Source: Bin55 sp965116055 (GTDB lineage: Bacteria; Pseudomonadota; Gammaproteobacteria; Pseudomonadales; Azotimanducaceae). Taken from it: a DNA stretch of 64,000 nucleotides. Positions 27,189-36,739 of this stretch are shown here, one piece after another (the first letter of the stretch is position 1; each line of letters begins with the position of its first letter). The stretch spans positions 1,488,001 through 1,552,000 of the forward strand of contig OZ220466.1 in assembly GCA_965116055.1 (NCBI GenBank). The letters run 5' to 3'. Below the pieces are notes generated by a model. That model was not told the DNA's origin. It worked only from the letters and a program-made list of their open reading frames with translations, and did not search any database. The position numbers were made by a program, and so were the translations under genes.

Positions 27189-28264
27189 TGCGTTTCGTAC
27201 TTAAAACGAATTACGTTCAGGACATCAACCTATTCCTACATAACGGCCAAAGATTCTGGTATGGACTGCTCGTCCTTGCTCTGGTTTTAGCGCCATTGGC
27301 GCTCAATAGCTTCTATATAGGAGAGCTCACCCTCCTATATATTTGGGTTATCGCCGGGACCGGCCTGATGTTATTGATCGGTTATACCGGACTCGTGAGC
27401 ATGGGGCATGCGGCATTTATGGCGATCGGCGCTTACGCTCACGCTGTACTGTTCAAACTAGGCGTACCGTTCGCGCCCTCCCTGCTCATGGCCGCGCTCA
27501 TCTCCGGTGGGTTAGGGGCAGTGATTGGCGTTGCCGCATTACGCATGACCGGGATTTATCTAGCCGTAGCAACGATTTCATTTGCGTTCATTATTGAAAA
27601 GGTTATCGGCGAATGGAAGTCGGTAACTAATGGTCATCGCGGCCTTATCGTTCCGGAACCCGTGATGTTCGGAATCGATTTCAGTTCCGATGTCGCGTTC
27701 TATTTTTTGTGCCTTGCGATCGTTATCGCTGTGATGATGCTTGTGATGAACTTGCTTAGATCGCCAACTGGGCGAGCGATGGTTGCCGTGCGCGATTCTG
27801 AAATCTCCGCGCAAGCGATGGGTGTCAATCTCGTCCGAACGAAGACGCTTGCTTTTACCTTATCAGCCATGTTTACGGGCTTAGCGGGAGCTTTGTACTC
27901 GCATCAACTCGGCATGCTATTCCCAGAAAGCTTCACGATACTTCTCTCGATCCAGCTACTTATACTGGTTGTCGTCGGTGGTATGGGATCGGTTCACGGC
28001 ATCGTATTCGGTGCGATATTCGTTTCGATTCTGCCTCAAGTAATCGCTATAGTGCGCGATTTTCTACCGACGATTATTGCCCAAAGAGGCGGCTTACAAC
28101 CTTTAGTATACGGCGCTATTTTGCTTTTTTTCTTGATTTACGAACCGCGAGGTTTGTACGGGCTATGGGTGAAGATACGAGCATATTTCACGCAGTTTCC
28201 ACTTTACCGAAGGGCCACCTTTAAGCGTCAAAAATCCTATCTTCGCACGGAACGGGTTCATTGA
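27188..28264 (+). CDS. livM: Branched-chain amino acid-type ABC transporter permease (LivM family)
   Basis: A 358-residue second permease of the Liv transporter, with about nine hydrophobic segments. GYTGLVSMGHAAFMAIGAYAHA is the LivM signature (in two halves around residue 65-85), and VVVGGMGSVHGIVFGA is the coupling loop near the C terminus. An N-terminal extension of about 25 residues precedes the first membrane segment. It overlaps livH by one base and livG by four, so the four core genes are translationally linked. With LivH it would form the heterodimeric channel. Confidence 0.9.
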   Translation: MRFVLKTNYVQDINLFLHNGQRFWYGLLVLALVLAPLALNSFYIGELTLLYIWVIAGTGLMLLIGYTGLVSMGHAAFMAIGAYAHAVLFKLGVPFAPSLLMAALISGGLGAVIGVAALRMTGIYLAVATISFAFIIEKVIGEWKSVTNGHRGLIVPEPVMFGIDFSSDVAFYFLCLAIVIAVMMLVMNLLRSPTGRAMVAVRDSEISAQAMGVNLVRTKTLAFTLSAMFTGLAGALYSHQLGMLFPESFTILLSIQLLILVVVGGMGSVHGIVFGAIFVSILPQVIAIVRDFLPTIIAQRGGLQPLVYGAILLFFLIYEPRGLYGLWVKIRAYFTQFPLYRRATFKRQKSYLRTERVH

Positions 28265-29019
28265 GTCTCTTTGAAGCGAGAGATATAGGCGTCAGTTTTG
28301 GTGGCGTGCGGGCGCTGCATGACGTTTCGTTTACGGTCGAACAGGGCGAAGTTTTCAGCATCATGGGTCCGAATGGCGCTGGTAAGACCACCGTCTTCAA
28401 TCTCATTAGCCGTTTCTACGATCTTGATCATGGCGCGATGTACCTAAACTGCGAGCAGATCAGTCGACTGGCGCCGCATCAAGTGGCAGCGAAAGGTATC
28501 GCACGAACCTTTCAAAACACGGAATTGTTCGAAAACGAAACGGTGTTGCAGAATTTGCTCACAGCCCACCATACCCATCGACGTACCGGAGTTTTGGCTG
28601 AGATTCTTTTCTTGCCGCATGTGCGGCAGCAAGAACTTCGGTTTCGCAAAAAAGTTGAGGACATTATTGATCTACTTGATTTGCAACGCTATCGCGATCA
28701 ACGTATAGATTCGTTGCCTTTCGGCACGCGCAAGATTGTGGAATTAGGTAGGGCGTTGAGCTTAGAGCCCCAATTGTTGCTACTAGATGAGCCCTCGTCT
28801 GGACTTAATCCAGAAGAAACTGAAGATCTTTCGTTTTGGATTGAGGATATTCATGAGGAACTAGGTGTTTCTGTTGTGATGGTTGAGCATGACATGAATT
28901 TGCTTGCTCAAGTCTCTCATCGCGTCATGGTGCTATCAGATGGCAAGTTCCTTACTATTGGTCGGCCGGACGAAGTTCGGGTACATCCGGAAGTGATTAA
29001 GGCGTATCTAGGCGATTAA
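28261..29019 (+). CDS. livG: ABC transporter ATP-binding protein (LivG family)
   Basis: A 252-residue ATPase. Walker A GPNGAGKTT follows the first strand, the Q-loop region reads GIARTFQNTELF as in LivG, and Walker B reads LLLLDEPSSGLNPEE, followed by VEHDM. The signature segment is SLPFGTRKIVELGRAL: the usual LSYGxQR is replaced by LPFGTRK, a common LivG variant. The start is a TTG at 28261 that overlaps the livM stop as TTGA; the conserved protein begins immediately there and no better start exists. It partners with LivF to energise the transporter. Confidence 0.9.
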   Translation: MSLFEARDIGVSFGGVRALHDVSFTVEQGEVFSIMGPNGAGKTTVFNLISRFYDLDHGAMYLNCEQISRLAPHQVAAKGIARTFQNTELFENETVLQNLLTAHHTHRRTGVLAEILFLPHVRQQELRFRKKVEDIIDLLDLQRYRDQRIDSLPFGTRKIVELGRALSLEPQLLLLDEPSSGLNPEETEDLSFWIEDIHEELGVSVVMVEHDMNLLAQVSHRVMVLSDGKFLTIGRPDEVRVHPEVIKAYLGD

Positions 29020-29022
29020 GCC

Positions 29023-29787
29023 ATGACGTTGCTTGCAGTCCGAAATGTTGAGTCCTACTACGGTCCTATCATGGCGATTCGTGGTGTGTCTATTGACGTG
29101 CAAGAAGGCTCTATTGTTGCACTGCTCGGTGCAAACGGTGCGGGTAAAACAACCGTTTTAAAGACCATTTCTGGAGCGATTGAACCGCAGAAGGGTACGG
29201 TGACGTTCAATGGCGAAATCGTGACGGCAAGAGAACCTGACTGGATTGCAAAACGCGGCGTAGCTCATGTACCGGAAGGGCGCGAAGTCTTTCCGTTCTT
29301 GAGTACCGAAGATAACCTGCGCATGGGGGCTTTTACGCGAAAAAAGGCTGACATTGAAGTCGACCTAGCGATGGTTTACGAGTATTTTCCTCAGCTATGT
29401 GAACACCGAAAATTAGCGGCGGGTTTCCTATCGGGAGGCCAGCAGCAGATGCTCGCCATTGGACGCGCACTCATGCTCAACCCGAAGGTCATGCTGCTAG
29501 ACGAGCCATCGTTAGGGTTGTCACCTCGATTAGTGCACGATATTGCCGAAGTTATCGTGAGATTGAAAAAGGAACAGAATGTAACCGTTTTGTTAGTTGA
29601 ACAGAATGCCAACATGGCGCTGAGCATTTCGAGTTACGGTTACATCATGGAATCTGGTCGCGTAGTTATGGAAGATACCAGCGAGCGGCTGGCTCAGTCT
29701 ACGGACGTACAGGAGTTCTATTTAGGTATGAAGTCAGAAGGCATACGTGGGCGACGCCGATGGAAAAAACGCAAGACATGGCGATAG
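29023..29787 (+). CDS. livF: ABC transporter ATP-binding protein (LivF family)
   Basis: A 254-residue ATPase. GANGAGKTT (Walker A), the LivF-typical RGVAHVPEGREVFPFLS, LSGGQQQMLAIGRALM (signature) and VMLLDEPSLGLSP (Walker B) are all present. The gene starts three bases after the livG stop. Its C-terminal 13 residues are basic (GRRRWKKRKTWR) and overlap the start of the acyl-CoA synthetase gene by 28 bases in a different frame; LivF proteins normally end near FYLG, so this tail is probably a neutral extension created by the overlap. Confidence 0.9.
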   Translation: MTLLAVRNVESYYGPIMAIRGVSIDVQEGSIVALLGANGAGKTTVLKTISGAIEPQKGTVTFNGEIVTAREPDWIAKRGVAHVPEGREVFPFLSTEDNLRMGAFTRKKADIEVDLAMVYEYFPQLCEHRKLAAGFLSGGQQQMLAIGRALMLNPKVMLLDEPSLGLSPRLVHDIAEVIVRLKKEQNVTVLLVEQNANMALSISSYGYIMESGRVVMEDTSERLAQSTDVQEFYLGMKSEGIRGRRRWKKRKTWR

Positions 29788-31598
29788 ATATCTCCGCAAC
29801 AGTCGACGGCCACCAGACTGTATCGGCGCTCTTTGCGGCGCGAGTAGCCGAACTCGGTGATAAGGTCGTCATTCGAGAGAAAGATTTCGGTATCTGGAAC
29901 GAATACTCTTGGGCGGATTGGGGGACGTATGCAAAGTTCGTCGGTCTAGGATTAAAAGCGCTTGGCTTGGTACGCGGAGATGTATGTTCGATTGCGTCTG
30001 AAGTGAACAAGGAATGGCTATTCGCAGATCTAGGCATCATTGGCATTGGTGGGGTGTGCAATGGCGTGTATCCCACTGACGCGCCTAATCAGGTCGAATA
30101 CTTAATAAACGATAGTGGGACTCGTTTTTATTTCGCTGAAGACGAAGAGCAGCTCGACAAGGTACTTGAAATAAGGGCGCGGACGCCTTCGCTCAAGAAG
30201 ATCATCATTTTTGATATGGAAGGCTTGAGGCATCTTGACGACGAGATGTGCATGTCATTCGAAGAGCTCGTTGCGTTAGGTCGCAATCAATCTGCTAAGG
30301 ACGATATGTGGGAAGCTGAAACCCACCAAGCGCGCGCCAGCGACCTCATGATCCTAACGTATACCTCAGGTACGACCGGACCGCCTAAGGGCGCCATGAT
30401 CTCGCACGAGAACATGCTATTCATGATGAACACGATTCAGAGTGCACTGGGTATGTCGTCAGAGGATAGGCAGCTCGGATTTCTCCCGCTTGCTCACGTA
30501 GCGGGACGTATGCTCTATACATTTGCGGTTATTGAGTCGAAATCAATCGTGCATCTCGTGGAGAATCCTGAGACGATTGCCAACGACCAGCAGGAAGTTG
30601 CTCCAACGGTGCATTTCGCGGTACCACGGGTATGGGAGAAACAATTTTCGCTTGTTTCAATCATGCAGAAAGAGACGACACAACTGGGACGCGCAATGTA
30701 CAAGATGGCCATAGGCATCGGTCGGCGTCGCGCGACGTTTATGCTCAAAGAGCAAAGAGTACCGTGGCACCTTGAATTACTGTTCGCCATAGCAAGTCTA
30801 GGTGTGCTACGGAATATTCGCGTGATGCTTGGAATCCAAGAATGTCGATGGCTTTCCACAGCCGCCGCGCCAATCGCACCGGAGCTTGTAGAGTGGTATT
30901 GGGCATTGGGGCGACCTATGTATGAGTTGTACGGTCAAACCGAGTGTACGGGCGTCGCGACTTCAAATATTCCGGGAGCAATGCGAATCGGTAGTGTCGG
31001 TAAAGCGATGCCAGGCATTGAGGTCGCACTGAGTGAAGAAAACGAGATTTTGATACGTGGTCGTGGCGTGATCTCCGGTTATTGGCAACAACCCGAGAAA
31101 AGCGCTGACACAATCCGGCAAGGTTGGTTATACACGGGAGATGTTGGTCGCATTGATGACGACGGTTTTGTGTATATTGTCGATCGTATGCGCGACATCA
31201 TCATTACGGCCGGTGGTAAAAACATTACGCCGAGCGAGATTGAAAATCAATTGAAATTTTCGCCGTATATCACGGATGCGGTTGTTGTCGGCGATCGGCG
31301 TCCATACTTAACATGTTTGGTGATGATCGATTTGGAGAATGTCACTTACTATGCACAAGAGAACGATGTGCCGTTTACGAACTATACGAGCCTTTGCCAC
31401 ACGCGTGAGGTTCAAGATCTCGTCGAGGGCGAAATCGAAAAAGTAAACCAACGGCTCGCTCAAGTAGAAACCATCAAGAAATTTCGATTGATTGATCAAT
31501 TGTTGGATCCTGAGGACGAAGAGCTCACGCCGACTCAGAAACTTAAGCGCAAGGTCGTCAATGAGAAATATGCGGAACTTATCAATGAAATGTATTGA
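29760..31598 (+). CDS. AMP-dependent long-chain acyl-CoA synthetase
   Basis: A 612-residue ANL-superfamily ligase, which activates a carboxylic acid with ATP and joins it to CoA. The P-loop-like motif is LTYTSGTTGPPKGAM (about residues 199-213), YELYGQTECTG lies in the middle, and WLYTGDVGRIDDDGF followed by RMRDIIITAGGKNITPSEIE forms the hinge and C-terminal domain. Length and the FadD15/VLACS-like layout fit medium- to long-chain substrates. It is embedded between livF (28-base overlap) and the binding-protein gene, strongly suggesting that the imported acid is activated on entry. ATG 29778 is an alternative start. No membrane-targeting helix is obvious. Confidence 0.9.
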   Translation: MEKTQDMAIDISATVDGHQTVSALFAARVAELGDKVVIREKDFGIWNEYSWADWGTYAKFVGLGLKALGLVRGDVCSIASEVNKEWLFADLGIIGIGGVCNGVYPTDAPNQVEYLINDSGTRFYFAEDEEQLDKVLEIRARTPSLKKIIIFDMEGLRHLDDEMCMSFEELVALGRNQSAKDDMWEAETHQARASDLMILTYTSGTTGPPKGAMISHENMLFMMNTIQSALGMSSEDRQLGFLPLAHVAGRMLYTFAVIESKSIVHLVENPETIANDQQEVAPTVHFAVPRVWEKQFSLVSIMQKETTQLGRAMYKMAIGIGRRRATFMLKEQRVPWHLELLFAIASLGVLRNIRVMLGIQECRWLSTAAAPIAPELVEWYWALGRPMYELYGQTECTGVATSNIPGAMRIGSVGKAMPGIEVALSEENEILIRGRGVISGYWQQPEKSADTIRQGWLYTGDVGRIDDDGFVYIVDRMRDIIITAGGKNITPSEIENQLKFSPYITDAVVVGDRRPYLTCLVMIDLENVTYYAQENDVPFTNYTSLCHTREVQDLVEGEIEKVNQRLAQVETIKKFRLIDQLLDPEDEELTPTQKLKRKVVNEKYAELINEMY

Positions 31599-31647
31599 GC
31601 TGTGTACTGCTTCTGTAGACAGATTGTTACCTAGACTGGAGAATCAA

Positions 31648-32931
31648 ATGACCTATCGAATGTTGCGTACCTATTTTCTTGCGATCTTGATTGTTCCATT
31701 ACTGTTATCTACTAACGGTTGCGCGCAAGATGCTGGTGAATCGTCAACAAATGTTGATGTTCAGTCTGAGAAAATCGATGCGGTCACAGATGATGCTAGC
31801 CCCGATAAAGACATAGGCGGCACGCGTGCAGAAGGAATCACTGATACGGAAGTGATATTTGGTACGCACACGGACTTAACCGGACCGATTGCGCTCTATG
31901 GTGTGGAGTCGGTTAATGGTGTGAACATGCGATTTGATGAGATTAATGCCGAAGGAGGGATTCACGGGCGTACGTTACGATTAATTGCGGAAGATACGCA
32001 ATATCAAGTGCCTGATTCGTTACGCGCGGCAAACAAGCTCATTCACCGCGATCGAATCTTCGCTATGCTGGGCGCTTTGGGAACGCCGAATAACAACGCG
32101 GTTTTTCCTGAGCAATTCAAGGCTGGTATTCCTAATTTATTTCCGTTAACGGGCTCCATTCAAATGGTTGAGCCGTTACATCCACTCAAATTCACCGCGC
32201 GTGGCATCTATTACTACGAAATGAGAACCGCAGTTCGACATTTCGTCGGCACGGTCGGTCTGCAGAGACCGTGTGTGATTTATATCGACAATGATTACGG
32301 TCAAGAAATCTATGATGGTGTTTTTGATCAGGCTGAGGAGATGGGCATAGAAATCGTGGCCACCTCTTCGCATCGGAGCACCGAATCGGAATTCACGGCG
32401 ACGGTGCTGAAATTAAAAGAAGCAAATTGTGATTTAGTCATACTCGGCACGGTTGTACGCGATACGATTCTGTTATTTGAAACCGCGCGCAAGATGGCTT
32501 GGGAAGGCGTGACGTTTGTCGGTAATAACGCTGCGGCAGGGCAGCCTGTCGCAAATATTGAGAGTGGTGCATCGGAAGGCTATTACGCGTTTTCACACAT
32601 GTCTCAGATTTATCCTGAGATAGAGGAAGATCAATCGCGAATTGATTGGCACAAGCGTTATGTAGAACTTTACGGCGCTGCACCGGATGTTCCTGCCATG
32701 GAATCTTATCGCAATGCCGACTTAGTCGCGTTGGTGCTTGAACGCGTAGGTCGCGACCTCACGCGGGCTAAATTCCTCGCAGAACTTGAGGCATTGAGCG
32801 AATACACCGGCCCATTTGGTTATACGTTGAGATTTGGACCTAAGAATCATCGCGGTGTGGATGCGTCGGTGCTCGTTCAGGTTCAAGACAAACGCTGGGT
32901 TAAACAAGATTTATTAGTTTCGTACGAGTAG
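31648..32931 (+). CDS. ABC transporter substrate-binding lipoprotein (LivJ/LivK-like, type I periplasmic fold)
   Basis: A 427-residue periplasmic binding protein of the leucine-binding type. The start at ATG 31648 has GGAG seven bases upstream and gives a lipoprotein signal: hydrophobic core, then STNGC with Cys25 as lipid anchor. An acidic, Ser/Asp-rich linker (about residues 26-60) leads to the mature domain, which opens with GITDTEVIFGTHTDLTGPIAL in family style (two segments) and has INAEGGIHGR, IGALGTPNN-like and YGQEIYDGVFDQ segments. It is the last gene of the run and is followed by a strong hairpin. As a lipoprotein it would deliver ligand to LivHM while tethered to a membrane. Ligand unknown. 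Confidence 0.88.
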   Translation: MTYRMLRTYFLAILIVPLLLSTNGCAQDAGESSTNVDVQSEKIDAVTDDASPDKDIGGTRAEGITDTEVIFGTHTDLTGPIALYGVESVNGVNMRFDEINAEGGIHGRTLRLIAEDTQYQVPDSLRAANKLIHRDRIFAMLGALGTPNNNAVFPEQFKAGIPNLFPLTGSIQMVEPLHPLKFTARGIYYYEMRTAVRHFVGTVGLQRPCVIYIDNDYGQEIYDGVFDQAEEMGIEIVATSSHRSTESEFTATVLKLKEANCDLVILGTVVRDTILLFETARKMAWEGVTFVGNNAAAGQPVANIESGASEGYYAFSHMSQIYPEIEEDQSRIDWHKRYVELYGAAPDVPAMESYRNADLVALVLERVGRDLTRAKFLAELEALSEYTGPFGYTLRFGPKNHRGVDASVLVQVQDKRWVKQDLLVSYE

Positions 32932-32951
32932 AACCATATTGAACCAACGAA

Positions 32952-32975
32952 GGGCGCACGCGATTGCGTGCGCCC
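32952..32975 (+). terminator. Hairpin after the Liv/acyl-CoA synthetase operon
   Basis: GGGCGCACGC and GCGTGCGCCC are a perfect 10-base stem with a GATT loop, 21 bases after the operon's last stop. The following sequence TGCTTCAAC is not a full T-run, so it may act as a partly efficient terminator or as a 3'-end-stabilising hairpin. Confidence 0.7.
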
Positions 32976-33439
32976 TGCTTCAACAAGGTTCATATCTACA
33001 GATCTCAGTAGATAGTCTTTCATTCACTGGGGTTGTTTGGAATGTGTACAGAATCCACTTGTTTTCGATGTTTTATCTTTCTGTAAGCTATTGAGATATG
33101 ACAATATATGAATTTGGACTTTCGTTAAATCAAGATAGCTAAAGGATTTTCTAACAGGCTCGGATCTTTGCACAAATACAGATTCGGGCACTTCTCAAAT
33201 CAAATTCCTGTTGTATTTGTTCTACTCTGAGGTGTTAACGTGACTGTTTTATTATGATCTAAATCGTCGAATTATTAGGAGTCCGAGGGGCGGAGGTCCA
33301 CGATTACGCTAACAGTTGTTTATACCATCAATTCAATTCGACTATGCTAGTGTGATCCTGGGTCATGGTGATCAACATGACAATAAGAAGCGGCGCGTCA
33401 ACCCTCCATTAGAAAAACGAGCTAACTCGCTTAGATGCT
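32976..33439. other. A+T-rich intergenic region, no feature identified
   Basis: This spacer lies between two convergent units. It is A+T-rich around 33.05-33.28 kb. A 65-codon frame starting at 33316 overlaps the end of the peroxiredoxin gene on the other strand and has no recognisable features. I see no RNA gene or repeat. Confidence 0.5.
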
Positions 33440-34102
33440 CTACGCGTCTGGTTGAGGTACGATCCGGATATAAGGTTTTGGCGCTCGCCAGCCTTCTGGG
33501 AAACGTTCTTTAGCTTCTTCATCCGATACAGCAGGAACGATTATTACGTCTTCGCCTTGTTGCCAGTTTACAGGCGTGGCCACTTGGTGCTTAGCGGTGA
33601 GTTGGCATGAATCAAGGATGCGTAGCACTTCATTGAAATTTCGACCGGTACTCATCGGGTAAGTGAGCATCGCCTTAATGGTTTTATCCGGGCCGATAAC
33701 GAATACTGATCGAACCGTCGCATTATCTACCGGTGTGCGACCATCGCTCTTGTCACCAGTGTCTTCGGGAAGCATGTCGTATGCTTTGGCGACAGCTAAC
33801 GTTGGGTCGCCTATCAACGGGTACGTCACGATATTCCCTTGCGATTCCTCAATGTCTATTAACCATTCGTTGTGGCTTGAGACTGGATCCACCGATAAGC
33901 CGATGATCTTGCAATTGCGGTCGGCGAATTCCGACGTGAGTCCAGCCATATAGCCAAGCTCAGTGGTGCACACCGGCGTGAAGTCCTTAGGATGGGAAAA
34001 CAGAATAGCCCATCCATCACCTATCCAATCGTGAAAATTAATCTCGCCCTGGGTCGTTTGTGCAACAAAGTTTGGTGCAACAGAGTTGATGCGTAGCGTC
34101 AT
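33440..34102 (-). CDS. 1-Cys peroxiredoxin (Prx6 type)
   Basis: A 220-residue thiol peroxidase that reduces hydrogen peroxide and organic hydroperoxides. The peroxidatic Cys45 lies in HPKDFTPVCTTELG, with the Thr and Arg environment of peroxiredoxins. Its length and C-terminal domain (YPMSTGRNFNEVLRILDSCQL... and KERFPEGW) match the Prx6/1-Cys group, which lacks a dedicated resolving Cys; Cys in DSCQL is near the dimerisation segment and unlikely to resolve. It is cytosolic (no signal). It sits alone 74 bases from the end of modC on the same strand, so readthrough from the mod operon is possible. Confidence 0.92.
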   Translation of the reverse strand: MTLRINSVAPNFVAQTTQGEINFHDWIGDGWAILFSHPKDFTPVCTTELGYMAGLTSEFADRNCKIIGLSVDPVSSHNEWLIDIEESQGNIVTYPLIGDPTLAVAKAYDMLPEDTGDKSDGRTPVDNATVRSVFVIGPDKTIKAMLTYPMSTGRNFNEVLRILDSCQLTAKHQVATPVNWQQGEDVIIVPAVSDEEAKERFPEGWRAPKPYIRIVPQPDA

Positions 34103-34175
34103 GGGGCTGATCCCGTGAAATGGCCACCTGAGGTTACTTGAATTCTAAACAACCTGTACGTACTAACCTTTGTTT

Positions 34176-35243
34176 TCAGGTTAGCGTAACGCTTTTGACG
34201 AGGGCGTACACACTGTCTCCAATGTGTAGCCCGAGTTGATCAAGCGAAGCGCGAGTAATGCGCGCTCTAAGACGGGTAGATCCTGTTTGCACAATGCAGT
34301 CGACGCTAGGTCCGCTCTCTTTAGCGTCAATCTCGACTAGCTTGCCGTATAAGGTATTTCGCGTACTAATAGCGGTGGGTTCGATTGTCGCTAGCGCTAC
34401 ATCTCGAGCACGAACGCGCAAGATCAATGAAGACCCGCGAGGGGCTTGGACATGTATGGGTACCGACCAAACACGATCTTCAACTTGAAGTTCAGTTAGG
34501 TCGTATCGGGCATCGAAAGCTGTCACGCGTGCCTTGACTAGCGAACTCGAATCAATGTCCCCCAGCACTTCATCCAGATCACGGCGTTCTAGCATCTCTG
34601 AGGTCGGTCCTTGGGCACGAATTCGGCCCCCCGCCATCACAACGGTGTGAGGGCAAACAACCGTTACTTCGTCTACGGCGTGACTCACATATAGTGTAGG
34701 GATGTCATACGCCGAGAGCATCGACTCAAGGAACGGAAGGATTTCTGCTTTTCGTTGCATATCCAGACCTGTCAGTGGTTCGTCAAGTAGTAACAACCGC
34801 GGCTGAGACAATAGCGCGCGCGCGAGTGCGATGCGTTGCGTTTCACCACCGGAAATCTCGTGTGGTTTACGCGGTAGTAGATCCGAAAGTTCGAAATCGG
34901 CGACAACTTGTTCAAACTCGAACTCGCTCCCTCGACGTAAGGAATGACGAATGGGATAGGAGAGGTTCTTCTGTATTGAAAGATGCGGAAACAATGACGC
35001 GTTTTGACGTACATAACCGATTGCACGCCTATTGGGTTTGACATTGACGCGTTGCGCTGAATTTAGCCACTCGTCTCCGTTGAAACGAATCGTGCCACGC
35101 GTTGGTTCTAGACCGGCGACTGTACGAAGCATTGTTGATTTTCCTGAGCCACTCGGTCCGAAAACCGCCGTCATGGCCTGAGGAAATGTCAGATCAACCT
35201 TGACGGCAAATTGGCCAGTGGTTTCGAAATTGAGTTCTAACAT
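34176..35243 (-). CDS. modC: Molybdate ABC transporter ATP-binding protein
   Basis: A 355-residue ATPase. Walker A GPSGSGKST, signature ISGGETQRIALARALL and Walker B LLLLDEPLTGLD lie in the first 210 residues. The C-terminal portion has two TOBE-like beta segments (ARVTAFDARYDLTELQ and LYGKLVEIDAKES...IVQTGSTRLRARITRASLDQLGL) that bind oxyanion, as in ModC. It starts three bases after the modB stop, in a modABC operon. The protein supplies energy for molybdate import needed for the molybdenum cofactor. No modE regulator gene is adjacent. Confidence 0.93.
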   Translation of the reverse strand: MLELNFETTGQFAVKVDLTFPQAMTAVFGPSGSGKSTMLRTVAGLEPTRGTIRFNGDEWLNSAQRVNVKPNRRAIGYVRQNASLFPHLSIQKNLSYPIRHSLRRGSEFEFEQVVADFELSDLLPRKPHEISGGETQRIALARALLSQPRLLLLDEPLTGLDMQRKAEILPFLESMLSAYDIPTLYVSHAVDEVTVVCPHTVVMAGGRIRAQGPTSEMLERRDLDEVLGDIDSSSLVKARVTAFDARYDLTELQVEDRVWSVPIHVQAPRGSSLILRVRARDVALATIEPTAISTRNTLYGKLVEIDAKESGPSVDCIVQTGSTRLRARITRASLDQLGLHIGDSVYALVKSVTLT

Positions 35244-35246
35244 CGC

Positions 35247-35927
35247 TCAATAAGTGCGTATCGGTAGTCGCCGATTCAGCGCGAAGATGCTAAGGAGCGT
35301 AAAAAACGAGAACGCGAGCAAAATCCCGGCTAGCAAATGTGCGTTTGCGTAGGCAATGGTTTCGACATGCTCGTAGATCGCGATCGAAATGACACGCGTT
35401 TCGCCCGGGATATTGCCGCCGATCATGAGTACGACGCCGAATTCGCCGACGGTATGTGCAAATGTTAGAACAACGGCGGTTAAAAATCCTCGCCGACACT
35501 GGGGGAATACAACTGTGAATATAGCTGTGAGCTTTCTCACGCCAAGAGTGTAGGCGTCCTCTAATAAACTGCGTTCTTGCGCGCGCTCGAATGCACCTTG
35601 CAACGGTTGCACCGTAAACGGCAGCGAGTAAATGACCGACGCCACAACTAAGCCGGTGAAACTAAATGTAAGTCGCGTGCCAGTCAGCTCGAAGATGAGC
35701 CTTCCAATACTTGAATGGGGGCTGAGGAAAATCAATAAATAAAAGCCGAGGACAGTTGGCGGTAAGACCAAGGGCAATGCCGTCAATGCTTCCACGGTTG
35801 GTTTGAACCAACGGTTGGTCGTGGCCAACCACCATGCAAGAGGCGTACCGAGTAAAAACAGCACGAGCGTAGTAACGAACGCTAGTTGCACAGTTACCCA
35901 AATCGCCGCGAGATCGGCAGGAATCAT
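35247..35927 (-). CDS. modB: Molybdate ABC transporter permease
   Basis: A 226-residue inner-membrane permease with five hydrophobic segments. LALPLVLPPTVLGFYLL-like sequence (TALPLVLPPTVLGFYLLIF), SLPFTVQPLQGAFE and the coupling-loop motif RRGFLTAVVLTFAHTVGEFG are diagnostic of ModB. The start codon overlaps the modA stop by ATGA, and modC follows at three bases, so the three genes are one transcriptional unit read leftward. Confidence 0.93.
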   Translation of the reverse strand: MIPADLAAIWVTVQLAFVTTLVLFLLGTPLAWWLATTNRWFKPTVEALTALPLVLPPTVLGFYLLIFLSPHSSIGRLIFELTGTRLTFSFTGLVVASVIYSLPFTVQPLQGAFERAQERSLLEDAYTLGVRKLTAIFTVVFPQCRRGFLTAVVLTFAHTVGEFGVVLMIGGNIPGETRVISIAIYEHVETIAYANAHLLAGILLAFSFFTLLSIFALNRRLPIRTY

Positions 35928-36715
35928 TCTGTACTGTAGCCGGCTTGCCGTATTAGCTTCTTGGTTAGCGGGCGAGACATGAACTTGAGAAGCAGTTTGG
36001 CGTCAATTGGATTTGAGCTGAATTTCAATACAGCAGCATCTTGCTTGATAGGTAAGTGACAACGGCTCGGTATGACTTCAAACGATCTAGGTGGAATACG
36101 CGATGCGGTTTTGATACTTGCCAATGCGACCAATCCGGCATCTGCGTTACCGGTGGCAACTTGTGCAAATGTTTGGCCGATGTTTTCGCCATACACGAAT
36201 CTCAGCTTTTGTGGATCGTATTGGAAACATTGGTTGAGTGCTTGGGCGGCGGCTGTACCGTATGGGGCTAAAGCAGGTTGCGCCATAGCTACAGTCCGAA
36301 TGGATGCTTCAATTGGAATCATTGCGCGCATATCCATGTCTTGGATGGATTTAACATGAGGATGCCACCAAGCAAGTCGTCCGATTGCGTACGTCATGCG
36401 CGTATCGGACAAGATGAGATCTTTTTCACCAAGCAAATCGACCCGCTTTCTGTCAGCTGCAAGCAGTAAATCTACATGCATCCCGTTCACGATCTGGGCG
36501 TAAAGTTTGCCGGTAGAGCCAGTAACCACTGTTACAGCAATTTGTGTCTCAGTAGAAAATATCGCTGTAATTTCATGAAATGTACGTACGAAATTCGTAG
36601 CTACCGCGACTTGCACTGAATCGGGCCCCGTGGCTTGTGCTTGAATTGAGACGAAACATGCAACAACGCCGAGAGCATAGGCTAAACGGCATGTTAGGAT
36701 ACCCTTATAAACCAT
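35924..36715 (-). CDS. modA: Molybdate ABC transporter periplasmic substrate-binding protein
   Basis: A 263-residue periplasmic oxyanion-binding protein. I chose ATG 36715 because it gives a signal peptide (MVYKGILTCRLAYALGVVACF, cleavage after IQAQA) followed at once by the mature ModA start SVQVAVATNF; an ATG at 36838 would add 41 residues before the signal and invade the divergent gene. TGSTGKLYAQIVNG and VDLLLAADRKRVDLL are family segments around the ligand pocket. The C terminus KKLIRQAGYSTE is typical. It heads modABC and would capture molybdate in the periplasm. Confidence 0.92.
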   Translation of the reverse strand: MVYKGILTCRLAYALGVVACFVSIQAQATGPDSVQVAVATNFVRTFHEITAIFSTETQIAVTVVTGSTGKLYAQIVNGMHVDLLLAADRKRVDLLGEKDLILSDTRMTYAIGRLAWWHPHVKSIQDMDMRAMIPIEASIRTVAMAQPALAPYGTAAAQALNQCFQYDPQKLRFVYGENIGQTFAQVATGNADAGLVALASIKTASRIPPRSFEVIPSRCHLPIKQDAAVLKFSSNPIDAKLLLKFMSRPLTKKLIRQAGYSTE

Positions 36716-36739
36716 CAAGCTGTTTTCGAACTGGTCGCG

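Noticed and set aside
33316..33513. Possible 65-residue protein on the plus strand
   Set aside because: Overlaps the end of the well-supported peroxiredoxin gene on the opposite strand and shows no features.
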